A stretch of 64,000 nucleotides of DNA, from NCBI RefSeq assembly GCF_024347355.1, contig NZ_AP025465.1:1674001-1738000 (forward strand), given 5' to 3'. A program made the position numbers and the translations under genes. Positions within the stretch are counted from its first letter, which is position 1. Every line of letters starts with the position of its first letter. Below are positions 24,016-32,159 of this stretch, piece by piece. The DNA is from Vibrio chagasii. Lineage in GTDB: Bacteria; Pseudomonadota; Gammaproteobacteria; Enterobacterales; Vibrionaceae. The notes beneath the pieces were generated by a model, which saw only the letters and a list, made by a program, of their open reading frames with translations, was not told the DNA's origin and did not search any database.

Positions 24016-25248
24016 CTAAGACGCTTTGTCAATTTTTGGCTTTGGGATAGGTTCTACTTCTTCCTCGCTTGTTTCTGAGAAGATGTCGGCAACAGCGCTT
24101 CTCTCTAGTTCACCTTTGAGGTTCCCATCTTCGTCCACGACCGGAAGAGAATAGTCGCAAGACATGGTGTCTGGCAGAACTTCTTCAATCACTGCATCAG
24201 GTAATACCGCAGGAACTTCTTCGTAGATCTCATCACTGAAATCGTGAACCGAAGAATCTTCAACTGCGTCTTGTAAGCTCTCTTTTGTGACCAAACCTTG
24301 ATAGCCATCGTCAGTAACGTGATAAGCGTAATCGTGCTTGAGCATCTTCATTTGAGCCAATGCACCTTCGATGGTCTCTGAGGTGATTCGATACAAAGGA
24401 GGCTGCATAACTGTTTCTACAGTCAAAGCACGAGCGCGATTCACGTCTTTTACGAATGCCTCAACGTAATCATCGGCAGGGTTAAGTAGGATTTCATGAG
24501 GCGTGCCTTGCTGTACTAACTCGCCATCTTTAAGGATAGCGATGCGGTCACCTAGGCGGAGGGCTTCGTCTAGATCATGGGTGATGAAGACAATGGTTTT
24601 ATGGAGTTTCTCTTGAAGTTCAATTAACTGATCTTGCATTTCGCTTCGAATGAGAGGGTCGAGTGCAGAAAAGGCTTCATCCATTAACAAAATTTCAGCG
24701 TTAGTACACAGGGCGCGTGATAAGCCGACACGTTGTTGTTGACCACCGGAAAGTTGGGCAGGGTACTGATTACCATACCCTTTCAAACCTACGGTTTCCA
24801 ACCACTCATTTGCTTTTGATAGGCGCTCATCTTTCTTGATACCTTGGACTTCCAAACCATAGGCGACGTTCTCAACCACAGTTCGGTGTGGCATCAACCC
24901 AAAGCGTTGAAATACCATCGACATTTTGTGACGACGAAACTCTTCCAGTTCTTTGGTATTCAAGCTCATTACGTCGATGCCTTCTACCGTGATTTTACCT
25001 TGAGTCGGGTCAATTAAGCGGTTGAAGTGACGGATGAGTGTTGATTTACCTGAGCCTGAAAGCCCCATAATCACAAAGATCTCACCGCGATTTATCTGAA
25101 GGTTAATTTCTTTAAGGCCAACGGTATGACCGGTGTCGGCGAGAATCGCATCTTTATGCTCGCCATTCTTAACGCGGTCCATTACGGACAGAGGTTTAGA
25201 CCCAAACACTTTGAACAGGCCACTAATTTCGATTAATGGTTTAGTCAT
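24016..25248 (-). CDS. Glycine betaine/choline-type ABC transporter ATP-binding protein (ProV/OpuAA family)
   Basis: A 410-residue ATPase. Walker A is GLSGSGKST, the signature LSGGQQQRVGLSRAL, Walker B ILLMDEAFSALD, and the switch His is in FITHDLDEA. After the nucleotide-binding domain come two CBS-like segments (about 270-395), the osmotic or ionic-strength sensing part of OpuA-type importers. The C-terminal segment is acidic (ETSEEEVEPI). It overlaps the permease gene by eight bases. It powers uptake of a quaternary amine osmolyte across the inner membrane. The operon lies inside the polysaccharide locus, between sypD and the HPt gene. Confidence 0.9.
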   Translation of the reverse strand: MTKPLIEISGLFKVFGSKPLSVMDRVKNGEHKDAILADTGHTVGLKEINLQINRGEIFVIMGLSGSGKSTLIRHFNRLIDPTQGKITVEGIDVMSLNTKELEEFRRHKMSMVFQRFGLMPHRTVVENVAYGLEVQGIKKDERLSKANEWLETVGLKGYGNQYPAQLSGGQQQRVGLSRALCTNAEILLMDEAFSALDPLIRSEMQDQLIELQEKLHKTIVFITHDLDEALRLGDRIAILKDGELVQQGTPHEILLNPADDYVEAFVKDVNRARALTVETVMQPPLYRITSETIEGALAQMKMLKHDYAYHVTDDGYQGLVTKESLQDAVEDSSVHDFSDEIYEEVPAVLPDAVIEEVLPDTMSCDYSLPVVDEDGNLKGELERSAVADIFSETSEEEVEPIPKPKIDKAS

Positions 25249-26140
25249 GTCTGAACCCTCCTAGGTGGGCATTGGTTCTACGCGCATAAGCCTGTGATGC
25301 TCGGTCAAACAGAATCGCGAGTGCAACAATGGCGAAGCCGTTCATCAAGCCTAGAGTGAAATATTGGTTGGTAATCGATTTAAGGACCGGTTGTCCTAAG
25401 CCTTTAACACCAATCATAGACGCAATAACCACCATTGATAGGGCCATCATGATGGTTTGGTTTATACCTGCCATGATGGTTGGCATTGCCAGTGGTAACT
25501 GAACGCCCCATAAACGCTGTTTCTTGCTCGCACCAAAAGCAGTCGCAGCTTCTAACACTTCTTTATCGACTAAACGAATACCTAAGTTAGTTAATCGAAT
25601 CACAGGGGGGATTGCGTAAATAACCACTGCGATAAGACCTGGAATTTTACCAATACCAAGCAGCATAACCACTGGGATTAAGTAAACAAACGCAGGCATT
25701 GTCTGCATAATATCCAGCAGTGGTGTTACGATCGATTGTGCGCGATTAGAACGCGCCATGGCGATACCAATAGGAATACCTAGGAAGATAGAAACTAAGG
25801 TACACACAGTGATGATGCTGAGTGTCCGCATTGTGTCTTCCCACATACCAAAGTAGCCGATGAGAAGTAGAGATAGCACACAACCTAGAGCCAATTTCCA
25901 AGAGCGACTGGCGGCATAAACTAAGCCCGTGCAAACGCCAAGAACGATCAGCCAAGGGGTAGAGATGAGAAGTTTTTCAAACCAAACTAGGAAGGAAAGA
26001 AGAGGGTCAAATAATGATTCGATCATTTCTCCGTATTCACGGGAAAACTCACGATATGCGCCGTCTAGCGTCTTTTTAATTGCTCGCAAATCAGAGCGTT
26101 CCATTTCCGGGAAGCTCGATAACCAATTGCTGTCAGCCAT
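25241..26140 (-). CDS. Glycine betaine/choline-type ABC transporter permease (ProW/OpuAB family)
   Basis: A 299-residue inner-membrane permease with about six helices. The binding-protein-dependent transport EAA loop is seen as LEAATAFGASKKQRLWGVQLPLA at about residues 195-217. The N-terminal about 45 residues are polar, as in ProW. The motif MQTMPAFVYLIPVVMLLG is characteristic of the betaine family. It pairs with the ATPase at 24016, whose start overlaps its stop. Substrate could be choline, glycine betaine or proline betaine; sequence alone does not separate them. Confidence 0.9.
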   Translation of the reverse strand: MADSNWLSSFPEMERSDLRAIKKTLDGAYREFSREYGEMIESLFDPLLSFLVWFEKLLISTPWLIVLGVCTGLVYAASRSWKLALGCVLSLLLIGYFGMWEDTMRTLSIITVCTLVSIFLGIPIGIAMARSNRAQSIVTPLLDIMQTMPAFVYLIPVVMLLGIGKIPGLIAVVIYAIPPVIRLTNLGIRLVDKEVLEAATAFGASKKQRLWGVQLPLAMPTIMAGINQTIMMALSMVVIASMIGVKGLGQPVLKSITNQYFTLGLMNGFAIVALAILFDRASQAYARRTNAHLGGFRHD

Positions 26141-26295
26141 TTTATATCCTTATAGTTCGGAGCCACTTGTTCAACACACTAAAATGCGATGTGAACAAGG
26201 CTCCGAATTACGAATAACATCAAGTATAGCGACGTTATTTCCATTGTATTGAAGCGTAGCCATAGACAAATATAACTACTCTCTAAGCATTGTTA

Positions 26296-27288
26296 TTAAA
26301 GCTCAGCTTCAACCTTTTTTGCGACTTCTTCAGAAACCCATGGGTGCCATACTTCTGGGAATTCACTCAAGAAATGTATGCTCGCTTCTTCACCATCCGC
26401 TTGGTTGTCTTCCATCCAAGCTAGTAAAGCATTCATTTTTTCGTTGGTGAAACCACGCTTAGTAAAGTAGTCGTACGCTTCCGGTGCGCGCGATGCAAAA
26501 CTTTCAGTGGTAATGGTGTGGACAGGAGAAGGCGGGTACATGGTTGCTTTAGGAGATTCACAGCCTTCTTGGGTCGTACAGCTGATAAATTCTTCTTTAT
26601 CAACACCACTTCCAAAGTCGACTTTTACCATGTCATATTTGCCAAGAACTGCAGTTGGTGCCCAGTAGTAACCGAACCAAGCTTCTTCACGTTCATAAGC
26701 TTTCGCGATAGATCCAGATAAACCAGCACTTGAGCCAGGGTCTACGATGGTAAAACCGCTCTCTTCTAGGTTAAGTGCGTCAAACAGGTTAGCGGCACTG
26801 ATTTGACAGTTCCAGCCTGCTGGACAGCTGTAAAATGCGGATGTATCTGGGTCTTCAGGGTGCTTGAACAACGCAGCGTTCTTACGTACACCTTCGATTG
26901 TTGCCATTTCTGGGTTTTGTTTAACTAGGTAAGCAGGAACCCAAAAACCCTCTTCACCACCATTTACAAGAGCTTTACCTGCGTAGCGAAGACGTTTCTC
27001 TTCAACACCTTTATCAAGAGCGTCTTTTAGGCTGTTACTCCATAGTTCCGGTGCAACATCTGGTTGGCCTTTTTCAATCATGGATGTGCCGGTTGGCATA
27101 GTGTCGCCAGGGATGAGTTCGGCATCGCAATCGTAACCATGCTCAAGGATGAATTGGTCGATGTTGGCGATAAGAGTTGCAGAGTTCCAGTTCATGTCTG
27201 CGATTGTTACGCTGCCACATTCTCCAGCGTTAGCATGACCACTGGCTGCTGCAACTAACAAAAATACGGAGCTTAACTTGTATTTCAT
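26296..27288 (-). CDS. Glycine betaine/choline-type ABC transporter substrate-binding protein (OpuAC/ProX family)
   Basis: A 330-residue periplasmic protein. A signal peptide ends at about residue 21 (ASGHANA). The mature N-terminus ECGSVTIADMNWNSATLIA has the Trp used for aromatic caging of quaternary amines. Further aromatics (GEEGFWVPAYLV, EEAWFGYYWAPTAVLGKYD) suit a cation-pi box. It first binds the osmolyte, then delivers it to the permease. It leads the three-gene operon and has a 529-bp upstream gap for its promoter. In vibrios such systems are usually salt-induced. Three Cys pairs (CPAGWNC, CTTQEGC) suggest disulfides. Confidence 0.88.
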   Translation of the reverse strand: MKYKLSSVFLLVAAASGHANAGECGSVTIADMNWNSATLIANIDQFILEHGYDCDAELIPGDTMPTGTSMIEKGQPDVAPELWSNSLKDALDKGVEEKRLRYAGKALVNGGEEGFWVPAYLVKQNPEMATIEGVRKNAALFKHPEDPDTSAFYSCPAGWNCQISAANLFDALNLEESGFTIVDPGSSAGLSGSIAKAYEREEAWFGYYWAPTAVLGKYDMVKVDFGSGVDKEEFISCTTQEGCESPKATMYPPSPVHTITTESFASRAPEAYDYFTKRGFTNEKMNALLAWMEDNQADGEEASIHFLSEFPEVWHPWVSEEVAKKVEAEL

Positions 27289-27817
27289 ATTGAGTTTCCT
27301 TTCTCTTTAATAATACAACCGAGCTAGTCAATGTCTGTTGACTAACTGAATTGCTCGATGGTGATCCTTTCCATGTTTTGAACCATTTGAGCAGAAGGAG
27401 GGATGGGGGAAGTGTGTGAATCAATCAGCAAACCAATACAGCAACAAAGCATAAGTGTGATTTGCTTGATTTATCCACGGTGTTTCACCGCCATCGGATA
27501 ACTTTGTCAAACTATTACAAATTCTTCAAAAACCACCTCTATTTATAATCTTAGGGACTATTCGTACGAATTCCATCTTTTACTCTATTTACATGGCACT
27601 TTAACAGGCTGTGTCACATTACCACCAAAGTTAGCCGGTTTGTGTTGATCTTTGAGGCGTTTTCAGGTGAGATGACCACTAATTATGTGCATGAAATGCA
27701 TTGAATGGTCGCAAAAATCGTATTTTCTATATTAAATTCGCCAAAAATTAGAAAATACGATTAATGTGCGATTTGAGGAAGTAATTGGCATTAATTCACC
27801 TGCTAGCAGGATACATT
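27289..27817. other. Long intergenic region between sypD and the transporter
   Basis: This 529-bp gap has no supported ORF. It must hold the end of the sypA-D transcript and the promoter of the osmolyte transporter. I see no strong terminator. The stretch is AT-rich with runs of A and T. Confidence 0.55.
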
Positions 27818-28507
27818 CTACATCGGCAGGTTCAAAAACTCGTTCCGATAGAGTTTATTAGCTAGACGCTCACGTAGCTTAACTGGGATAAACTTCATTC
27901 GGTTTATCTGTCTAACCAGTTCTTGTGCAAAGCTTGGCGTATCCTTCATATTCATGATGCAGCCCGTTAAGGAGATAGTCTGAGCATCGAGAAGCTTCTT
28001 AGCTTGCTCGAGATGATGAGACGATGTATCTCCGTAAGCGACAACAAGAAGCGTTGAATCACAGGCGCTAGCTACTGATTGAGCTGGGATATTACCTTTA
28101 TTTATGTTGAGTAGCGGCGAAGTATCGATGATTACGCGGTCGTATTTAACTAGCCATTGAGCAACAGCCTGCTTTAATGTCGATGGATCTTTGTATGCTA
28201 ACTGCGTCGATGCGACTTGCGGTGCGGGTACCCCGATAAACGTGCGTTGTGATTCAACATGCTCAATAAGCTGACCTGATTGTTCCTCTTCAAGCATATT
28301 GAGGTTCTTAAAAGCTGGGTTGAACAGGTTAAGGTCCACATACAGTGTAGAGTGACCCGCTAACAAGAAACGCTCGGCGAGGGCAGTTGCGACCGATGTT
28401 ACGCCGTCACCTGAATGACAAGCAGTAACACAGATAGAGCGTTGTTCGTTTAATTCAGACGCCAAATAGATTTGCTCAACTTCGGCATGCGTTGCTGAAA
28501 TAGTCAT
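27818..28507 (-). CDS. sypD: SypD-like P-loop protein (tyrosine-kinase family), degenerate Walker A
   Basis: A 229-residue cytosolic protein of the BY-kinase/CpsD family. The Walker A segment reads ACHSGDGVTSVATALA, with Val36 where the family has Lys (GxGKS/T). Walker A' LYVDLNLFNPAFKN and Walker B VIIDTSPLL (with Asp) are kept. The C-terminal tail holds a single Tyr (ANKLYRNEF), whereas active kinases carry a Tyr cluster. Start and stop overlap sypC (TAATG). It would act with the SypO co-polymerase on chain length and export, but ATP-dependent tyrosine kinase activity is doubtful. Confidence 0.85.
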   Translation of the reverse strand: MTISATHAEVEQIYLASELNEQRSICVTACHSGDGVTSVATALAERFLLAGHSTLYVDLNLFNPAFKNLNMLEEEQSGQLIEHVESQRTFIGVPAPQVASTQLAYKDPSTLKQAVAQWLVKYDRVIIDTSPLLNINKGNIPAQSVASACDSTLLVVAYGDTSSHHLEQAKKLLDAQTISLTGCIMNMKDTPSFAQELVRQINRMKFIPVKLRERLANKLYRNEFLNLPM

Positions 28508-30606
28508 TATAACGCTCCTATTAGTACAATCGTGGTAGTAATACGTAGTATGTCCTCTAGGCCTACACGGGCTTTTTCCATAAAACTGTCACGACGGTCT
28601 GGAATGTAAATGGTGTCTCCAGCGCGCAAAACCGGTAGGTTATAAATGTTGGCTGTTTTACTAAATTCAACCAGGTCGAAAGTGCGAGCTTGTCCTTGGC
28701 AACAAGACATATTTACAATGGTAATCTTCTCAACGTATGCATTGTCAGTAGGGCCAGCCGCTTCAGCTAAGATATCTAAAATCGTCATGTTATCGTTAAA
28801 CACATAACGGCCGGGGTTATTAACTGCCCCTAGCACACGCACGGTTTCTTCTTTTGGCTTGTCTAGCCAGTTTTTGTTCTTCTCAGGGATATAGATAGTA
28901 TCGCCAGTAGTGACATTCGGTAGTAACGATTCATCGCCTGTTTCAAAATACAAAGACAGATTAAGCTTGCTGACCTTGGCGTAAGGTTTATCACGATGGG
29001 TCACACGAATATTGTGTATGTCTGCATCTCCAGTAGGGCCGTCGGCCGCAGACAAGATATCTAGGAAATGCATGTCTTTAGTGAAACGGTAACGGCCCGG
29101 TGCGTTGACTTGTCCAAAAATGTAAATAGACGCATCAGAGCTTTGGCGAACCCATTGTGATTTATTGTCTGATGGGTCTTGCGGTAAATCGTGTACACGA
29201 ACGATTGAGCCAGCAGAGATATAGGGCATTTGGTCTCGTGGTGCACCGTTTTTAATAAACTCATCTAAATCGAATACCACGAGCTTTCTGCCAGTCACAA
29301 TCTCAATTTTTGTAGTATCAGCGCGTAGAGTTGGTCCTCCGACATGCGCGAGTAGGCCCATGAAGTTCATTTCGTCTGACCACTCAATTCGACCAGGTCG
29401 GTTTACTTCACCAATCACGTTAACGGCTCTGTCTGGAGCGATCTTCAACCAAGATTTTTCGTTCATATCCGTTTTCTCAGGAACAAAAATCGCATCACCA
29501 GCTTTAATGTTTGGTGGGTTTGAGTTCGGTAAGCCTTCGGTATAGGCGGCTAAATCGAATCGAAGTACTCGACCATCGGCTTTGATAACGCGGATTTGGC
29601 GAGACTCAGCGAAGCGAGTAGGTCCACCGGCGTTAGCCAAGATATCCATGAAGGTCGCGCCTTTTTTTCCTTCAAAGGCACCAGGTGCTGCCACTTCGCC
29701 CATTACATAAACCATGTTCGCACCGGATTTAATCTCTTCTTCCTGTTTTGGCACAAAAATGGTTGAGCCCGGGCGTAGCACTGGCAGTAGACTTTCGTCG
29801 CCAGAATCAAGGTAGCGCTTAAGGTTGAATAGCGTTGGAGTATTGTTTGAGATGACGCGGATTTGTTCGACACTGGCGTAGCGAGTTACGCCGCCAGAGC
29901 GCATTAAGACATCAACGAGATCGGTATTTTCTTTATAAGTGAATGAACCAGGTGCGTTGACCTCACCGAAGACTTTAATTGAACTTCTTGAATCCGCGCT
30001 GTCACCCGAGTTGGCAAGCTTAGCAGGATCAAATTCTTGTTCAATATTACCAACCAGTGGTGAAGCAGGGACAAATAGAGAATCAAGTGATTGCAGTGTA
30101 GGCAGGTAGTCCTCATCGCCAGAATCTAAGAAACGCTTGTAATTAAATTCTTTACGTTCTGCGCCACGCTTTAAGATTAACTTGTCCAATTGAGCCCCAG
30201 AACGTAAGCCTCCAGCCGCGTACAGCGCCATTTGGACGCTCGAGCCCAAAGCCAAGGTGTATTCACCCGGTTGCTCGACGTAACCTTGAACGTAGATAAT
30301 GATCTGCTGTTCTTTCACATAAACAGAAGCATTCGACAGATCTTTATAAGCCGTCGCCAGTGACTCTAGAACGACTTTATTCAACTGTTCTTTATCGTAG
30401 CCTGCGACGAACACAGTACCCACTTCAGGTAGAGTGATTCGACCGCGTTTATCCACTTGATAGCCTTTGTTTAACTCGCTCTCTCCAGGCACATTCACTT
30501 GGATAAGATCACCGACTTGCACTGCGTCTGAAAAGTCGTCGTTGGCATGTACCAAAGTCGCAATGAACATCGATAACGTGATAAGTAACGCAATCAGTAA
30601 TTTCAT
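28507..30606 (-). CDS. sypC: SypC-like polysaccharide export protein with multiple SLBB repeats
   Basis: A 699-residue outer-membrane export protein of the Wza/KpsD class. A signal peptide covers residues 1-21 (ends VHAND). The Poly_export domain (DLIQVNVPGESEL, RGRITLPEVGTV) follows. Then come six SLBB-type repeats, each with a start such as FGEVNAPGSF and an end such as GSTIFVP, GDAIFVP or GDTIYIP. Wza has two. A hydrophobic C-terminus (ILRITTTIVLIGAL) may insert into a membrane. It lacks a lipobox. It overlaps sypB (ATGA) and sypD. Role: channel for polysaccharide across the outer membrane. Confidence 0.88.
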   Translation of the reverse strand: MKLLIALLITLSMFIATLVHANDDFSDAVQVGDLIQVNVPGESELNKGYQVDKRGRITLPEVGTVFVAGYDKEQLNKVVLESLATAYKDLSNASVYVKEQQIIIYVQGYVEQPGEYTLALGSSVQMALYAAGGLRSGAQLDKLILKRGAERKEFNYKRFLDSGDEDYLPTLQSLDSLFVPASPLVGNIEQEFDPAKLANSGDSADSRSSIKVFGEVNAPGSFTYKENTDLVDVLMRSGGVTRYASVEQIRVISNNTPTLFNLKRYLDSGDESLLPVLRPGSTIFVPKQEEEIKSGANMVYVMGEVAAPGAFEGKKGATFMDILANAGGPTRFAESRQIRVIKADGRVLRFDLAAYTEGLPNSNPPNIKAGDAIFVPEKTDMNEKSWLKIAPDRAVNVIGEVNRPGRIEWSDEMNFMGLLAHVGGPTLRADTTKIEIVTGRKLVVFDLDEFIKNGAPRDQMPYISAGSIVRVHDLPQDPSDNKSQWVRQSSDASIYIFGQVNAPGRYRFTKDMHFLDILSAADGPTGDADIHNIRVTHRDKPYAKVSKLNLSLYFETGDESLLPNVTTGDTIYIPEKNKNWLDKPKEETVRVLGAVNNPGRYVFNDNMTILDILAEAAGPTDNAYVEKITIVNMSCCQGQARTFDLVEFSKTANIYNLPVLRAGDTIYIPDRRDSFMEKARVGLEDILRITTTIVLIGAL

Positions 30607-31436
30607 AGTGAGCTCCCCATCTTAGCCGCGTTTTCAGGGGAGATTACTTCGATACTCACTCTGCGATTGGTTAAGCGTGTACCTTCGGATTCACCTTCAA
30701 ATAGTGGTACGGTTTCACCTACCGAGACGGCTTTGATACGGCTTGGACTTAGACCAAAGATAGTGAGATAGCGCTCAACTTGTTGCGCTCGGCCTAGGGC
30801 TAATTTGTCGTTGTATTCTTCTGAGCCTGTCGCGTCTGCATGGCCTGTCACTATTAGCTCTAGCGACTTGTTGTCTTTTAAGATGTAAGACGCCTCTGCA
30901 AGCTTACCCATGTATTTGGGATTCACTTCGATAGAGTTGTGTGCGAATTGATTGTCGACGTTAAGTAGATCGTACAGTTGTTGAATTATCGACAGCTGCA
31001 TACGGAATTGGTTTTCGTTCTTTGGAGGTTCACAACGCGCTTGTGAAGTTACATAGTCAAGTTGAAGCTCAAGTTCGTTTAGGCGTTTTCTTTGGATAAC
31101 CAAATCGTTAGCCGCATCTAGAAGTAGGCCTCCTTGAAGCTCACGAGCGATGCGATTTTGCTTCTCGATGGCTTGGACAACCGCTGCGGGGAAGCACCAA
31201 CGCGCGCCTTCTTGAATCAGCGCATCCAAATGCAATTTAGCAAGTTGCCAATCAAAACGTAAGCCATGCTCTGGACCTAACGGTTCGTCAGGCATAACCG
31301 GAGAGAAGTCAGAATTCTGATATTTCATCGAATCATAACTCTCGGCCAGTCCGCCAGTGCCGTGTTCTGGGTAACTTGTGCAACCCAGAACTAGCACAGA
31401 CAGAGATAGGACTATATAGTTTTTGATTGTATTCAT
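30603..31436 (-). CDS. sypB: SypB-like OmpA-family lipoprotein
   Basis: A 277-residue lipoprotein: the signal ends in LSVLVLGC with the lipobox Cys at 19. A helical middle region (residues about 60-160) is followed by an OmpA-like peptidoglycan-binding domain (LELIVTGHADATGSEEYNDKLAL, ALGRAQQVERYL, SPSRIKAVSVGE, NRRVSIEV). The Asp and Arg of that motif bind diaminopimelate. It should tie the export complex to the cell wall. Its stop overlaps the start of sypC. Second gene of the operon; sypA ends 64 bp upstream. Confidence 0.88.
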   Translation of the reverse strand: MNTIKNYIVLSLSVLVLGCTSYPEHGTGGLAESYDSMKYQNSDFSPVMPDEPLGPEHGLRFDWQLAKLHLDALIQEGARWCFPAAVVQAIEKQNRIARELQGGLLLDAANDLVIQRKRLNELELQLDYVTSQARCEPPKNENQFRMQLSIIQQLYDLLNVDNQFAHNSIEVNPKYMGKLAEASYILKDNKSLELIVTGHADATGSEEYNDKLALGRAQQVERYLTIFGLSPSRIKAVSVGETVPLFEGESEGTRLTNRRVSIEVISPENAAKMGSSL

Positions 31437-31499
31437 GCCAACGTCCTTTGTTTTTCGCTTTTTATTATTATTTTTTGTTACTTCTAGCTTAGTGGATCT

Positions 31500-31829
31500 T
31501 CATGAATTTGTAGGATTTTTTGAGTTAACAGGAATAGCGTGTCCAATTCGTAGGAGGTTCATGATTTCCAGCGGTTGGCCTGAAACGTTTTCTAATCGCA
31601 TATTACGTTCACGTTCAGTTAGGCGTTTGAACATGTAAACAATCGCACCCACACCTGATGAATCAAGAAATTCGACCTGACTGAAGTCGACTTCGATCTC
31701 TTGATGACCGTCATTAGAAATCACGTCATCAATGTCGGTTTGGGCATCGCGACTGCCTGCCGCGTCTAAATCACCAAAAATTGAAAGTGTAAGTGTTGTT
31801 GTGTTTAGGTCAATCCTACGTAGTTCCAT
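31500..31829 (-). CDS. sypA: SypA-like STAS-domain regulator (anti-sigma antagonist type)
   Basis: A 109-residue protein that is one STAS domain. The phosphorylation motif VEFLDSSGVGAIV has Ser57-Ser58, equivalent to the Ser that the kinase/phosphatase SypE controls in Aliivibrio fischeri. AAGGAG precedes the ATG and a perfect sigma-54 promoter lies 34-50 bp upstream. It begins the locus. In Aliivibrio fischeri unphosphorylated SypA permits biofilm. No SypE homologue is seen in this window, so the partner must be elsewhere or control is different. Confidence 0.9.
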   Translation of the reverse strand: MELRRIDLNTTTLTLSIFGDLDAAGSRDAQTDIDDVISNDGHQEIEVDFSQVEFLDSSGVGAIVYMFKRLTERERNMRLENVSGQPLEIMNLLRIGHAIPVNSKNPTNS

Positions 31830-31862
31830 AGTCTTATCTCCTTTTGTTCATGAGTTTACAAA

Positions 31863-31879
31863 AGCACTGAATGTGCCAA
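31863..31879 (-). promoter_or_regulatory. Sigma-54 promoter of sypA
   Basis: On the minus strand it reads TTGGCACATTCAGTGCT: TGGCAC, then GC of the -12 element at exactly ten bases from GG. Transcription would begin about 23 bp before the ATG. Confidence 0.88.
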
Positions 31880-31929
31880 CTTTTTTGCCCCTACATATCA
31901 ATAACTTATAGTATTTGGTTTTTAGTGTT

Positions 31930-31963
31930 TCATATTGAGAAAGGTGATTTCTCAATATGAGAA
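31930..31963. promoter_or_regulatory. Pair of SypG-type elements upstream of sypA
   Basis: TTCTCAATATGAGAA (31949-31963) is a perfect palindrome and so fits TTCTCANNNTGA in both directions. A second copy, TTCTCAATATGA, lies on the minus strand at about 31930-31941. Both are 55-90 bp upstream of the sigma-54 promoter. Confidence 0.7.
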
Positions 31964-32159
31964 CTAAAAATGGTCGGATTTTTGGGAGGTGTAACGAATT
32001 GATTTTGCGAATGAAACGTCACTATGGATAAGGTTGATGTATTGATCGCATCTTAGAGCAAAGATTGAATGATGAATGGCTAGAACACCTAGGATAGAAA
32101 GTAGATTTGAGCAAAGTGCTCAATACTTCTAACCGCTCAGGTACAAAAGGAATTTTGAA

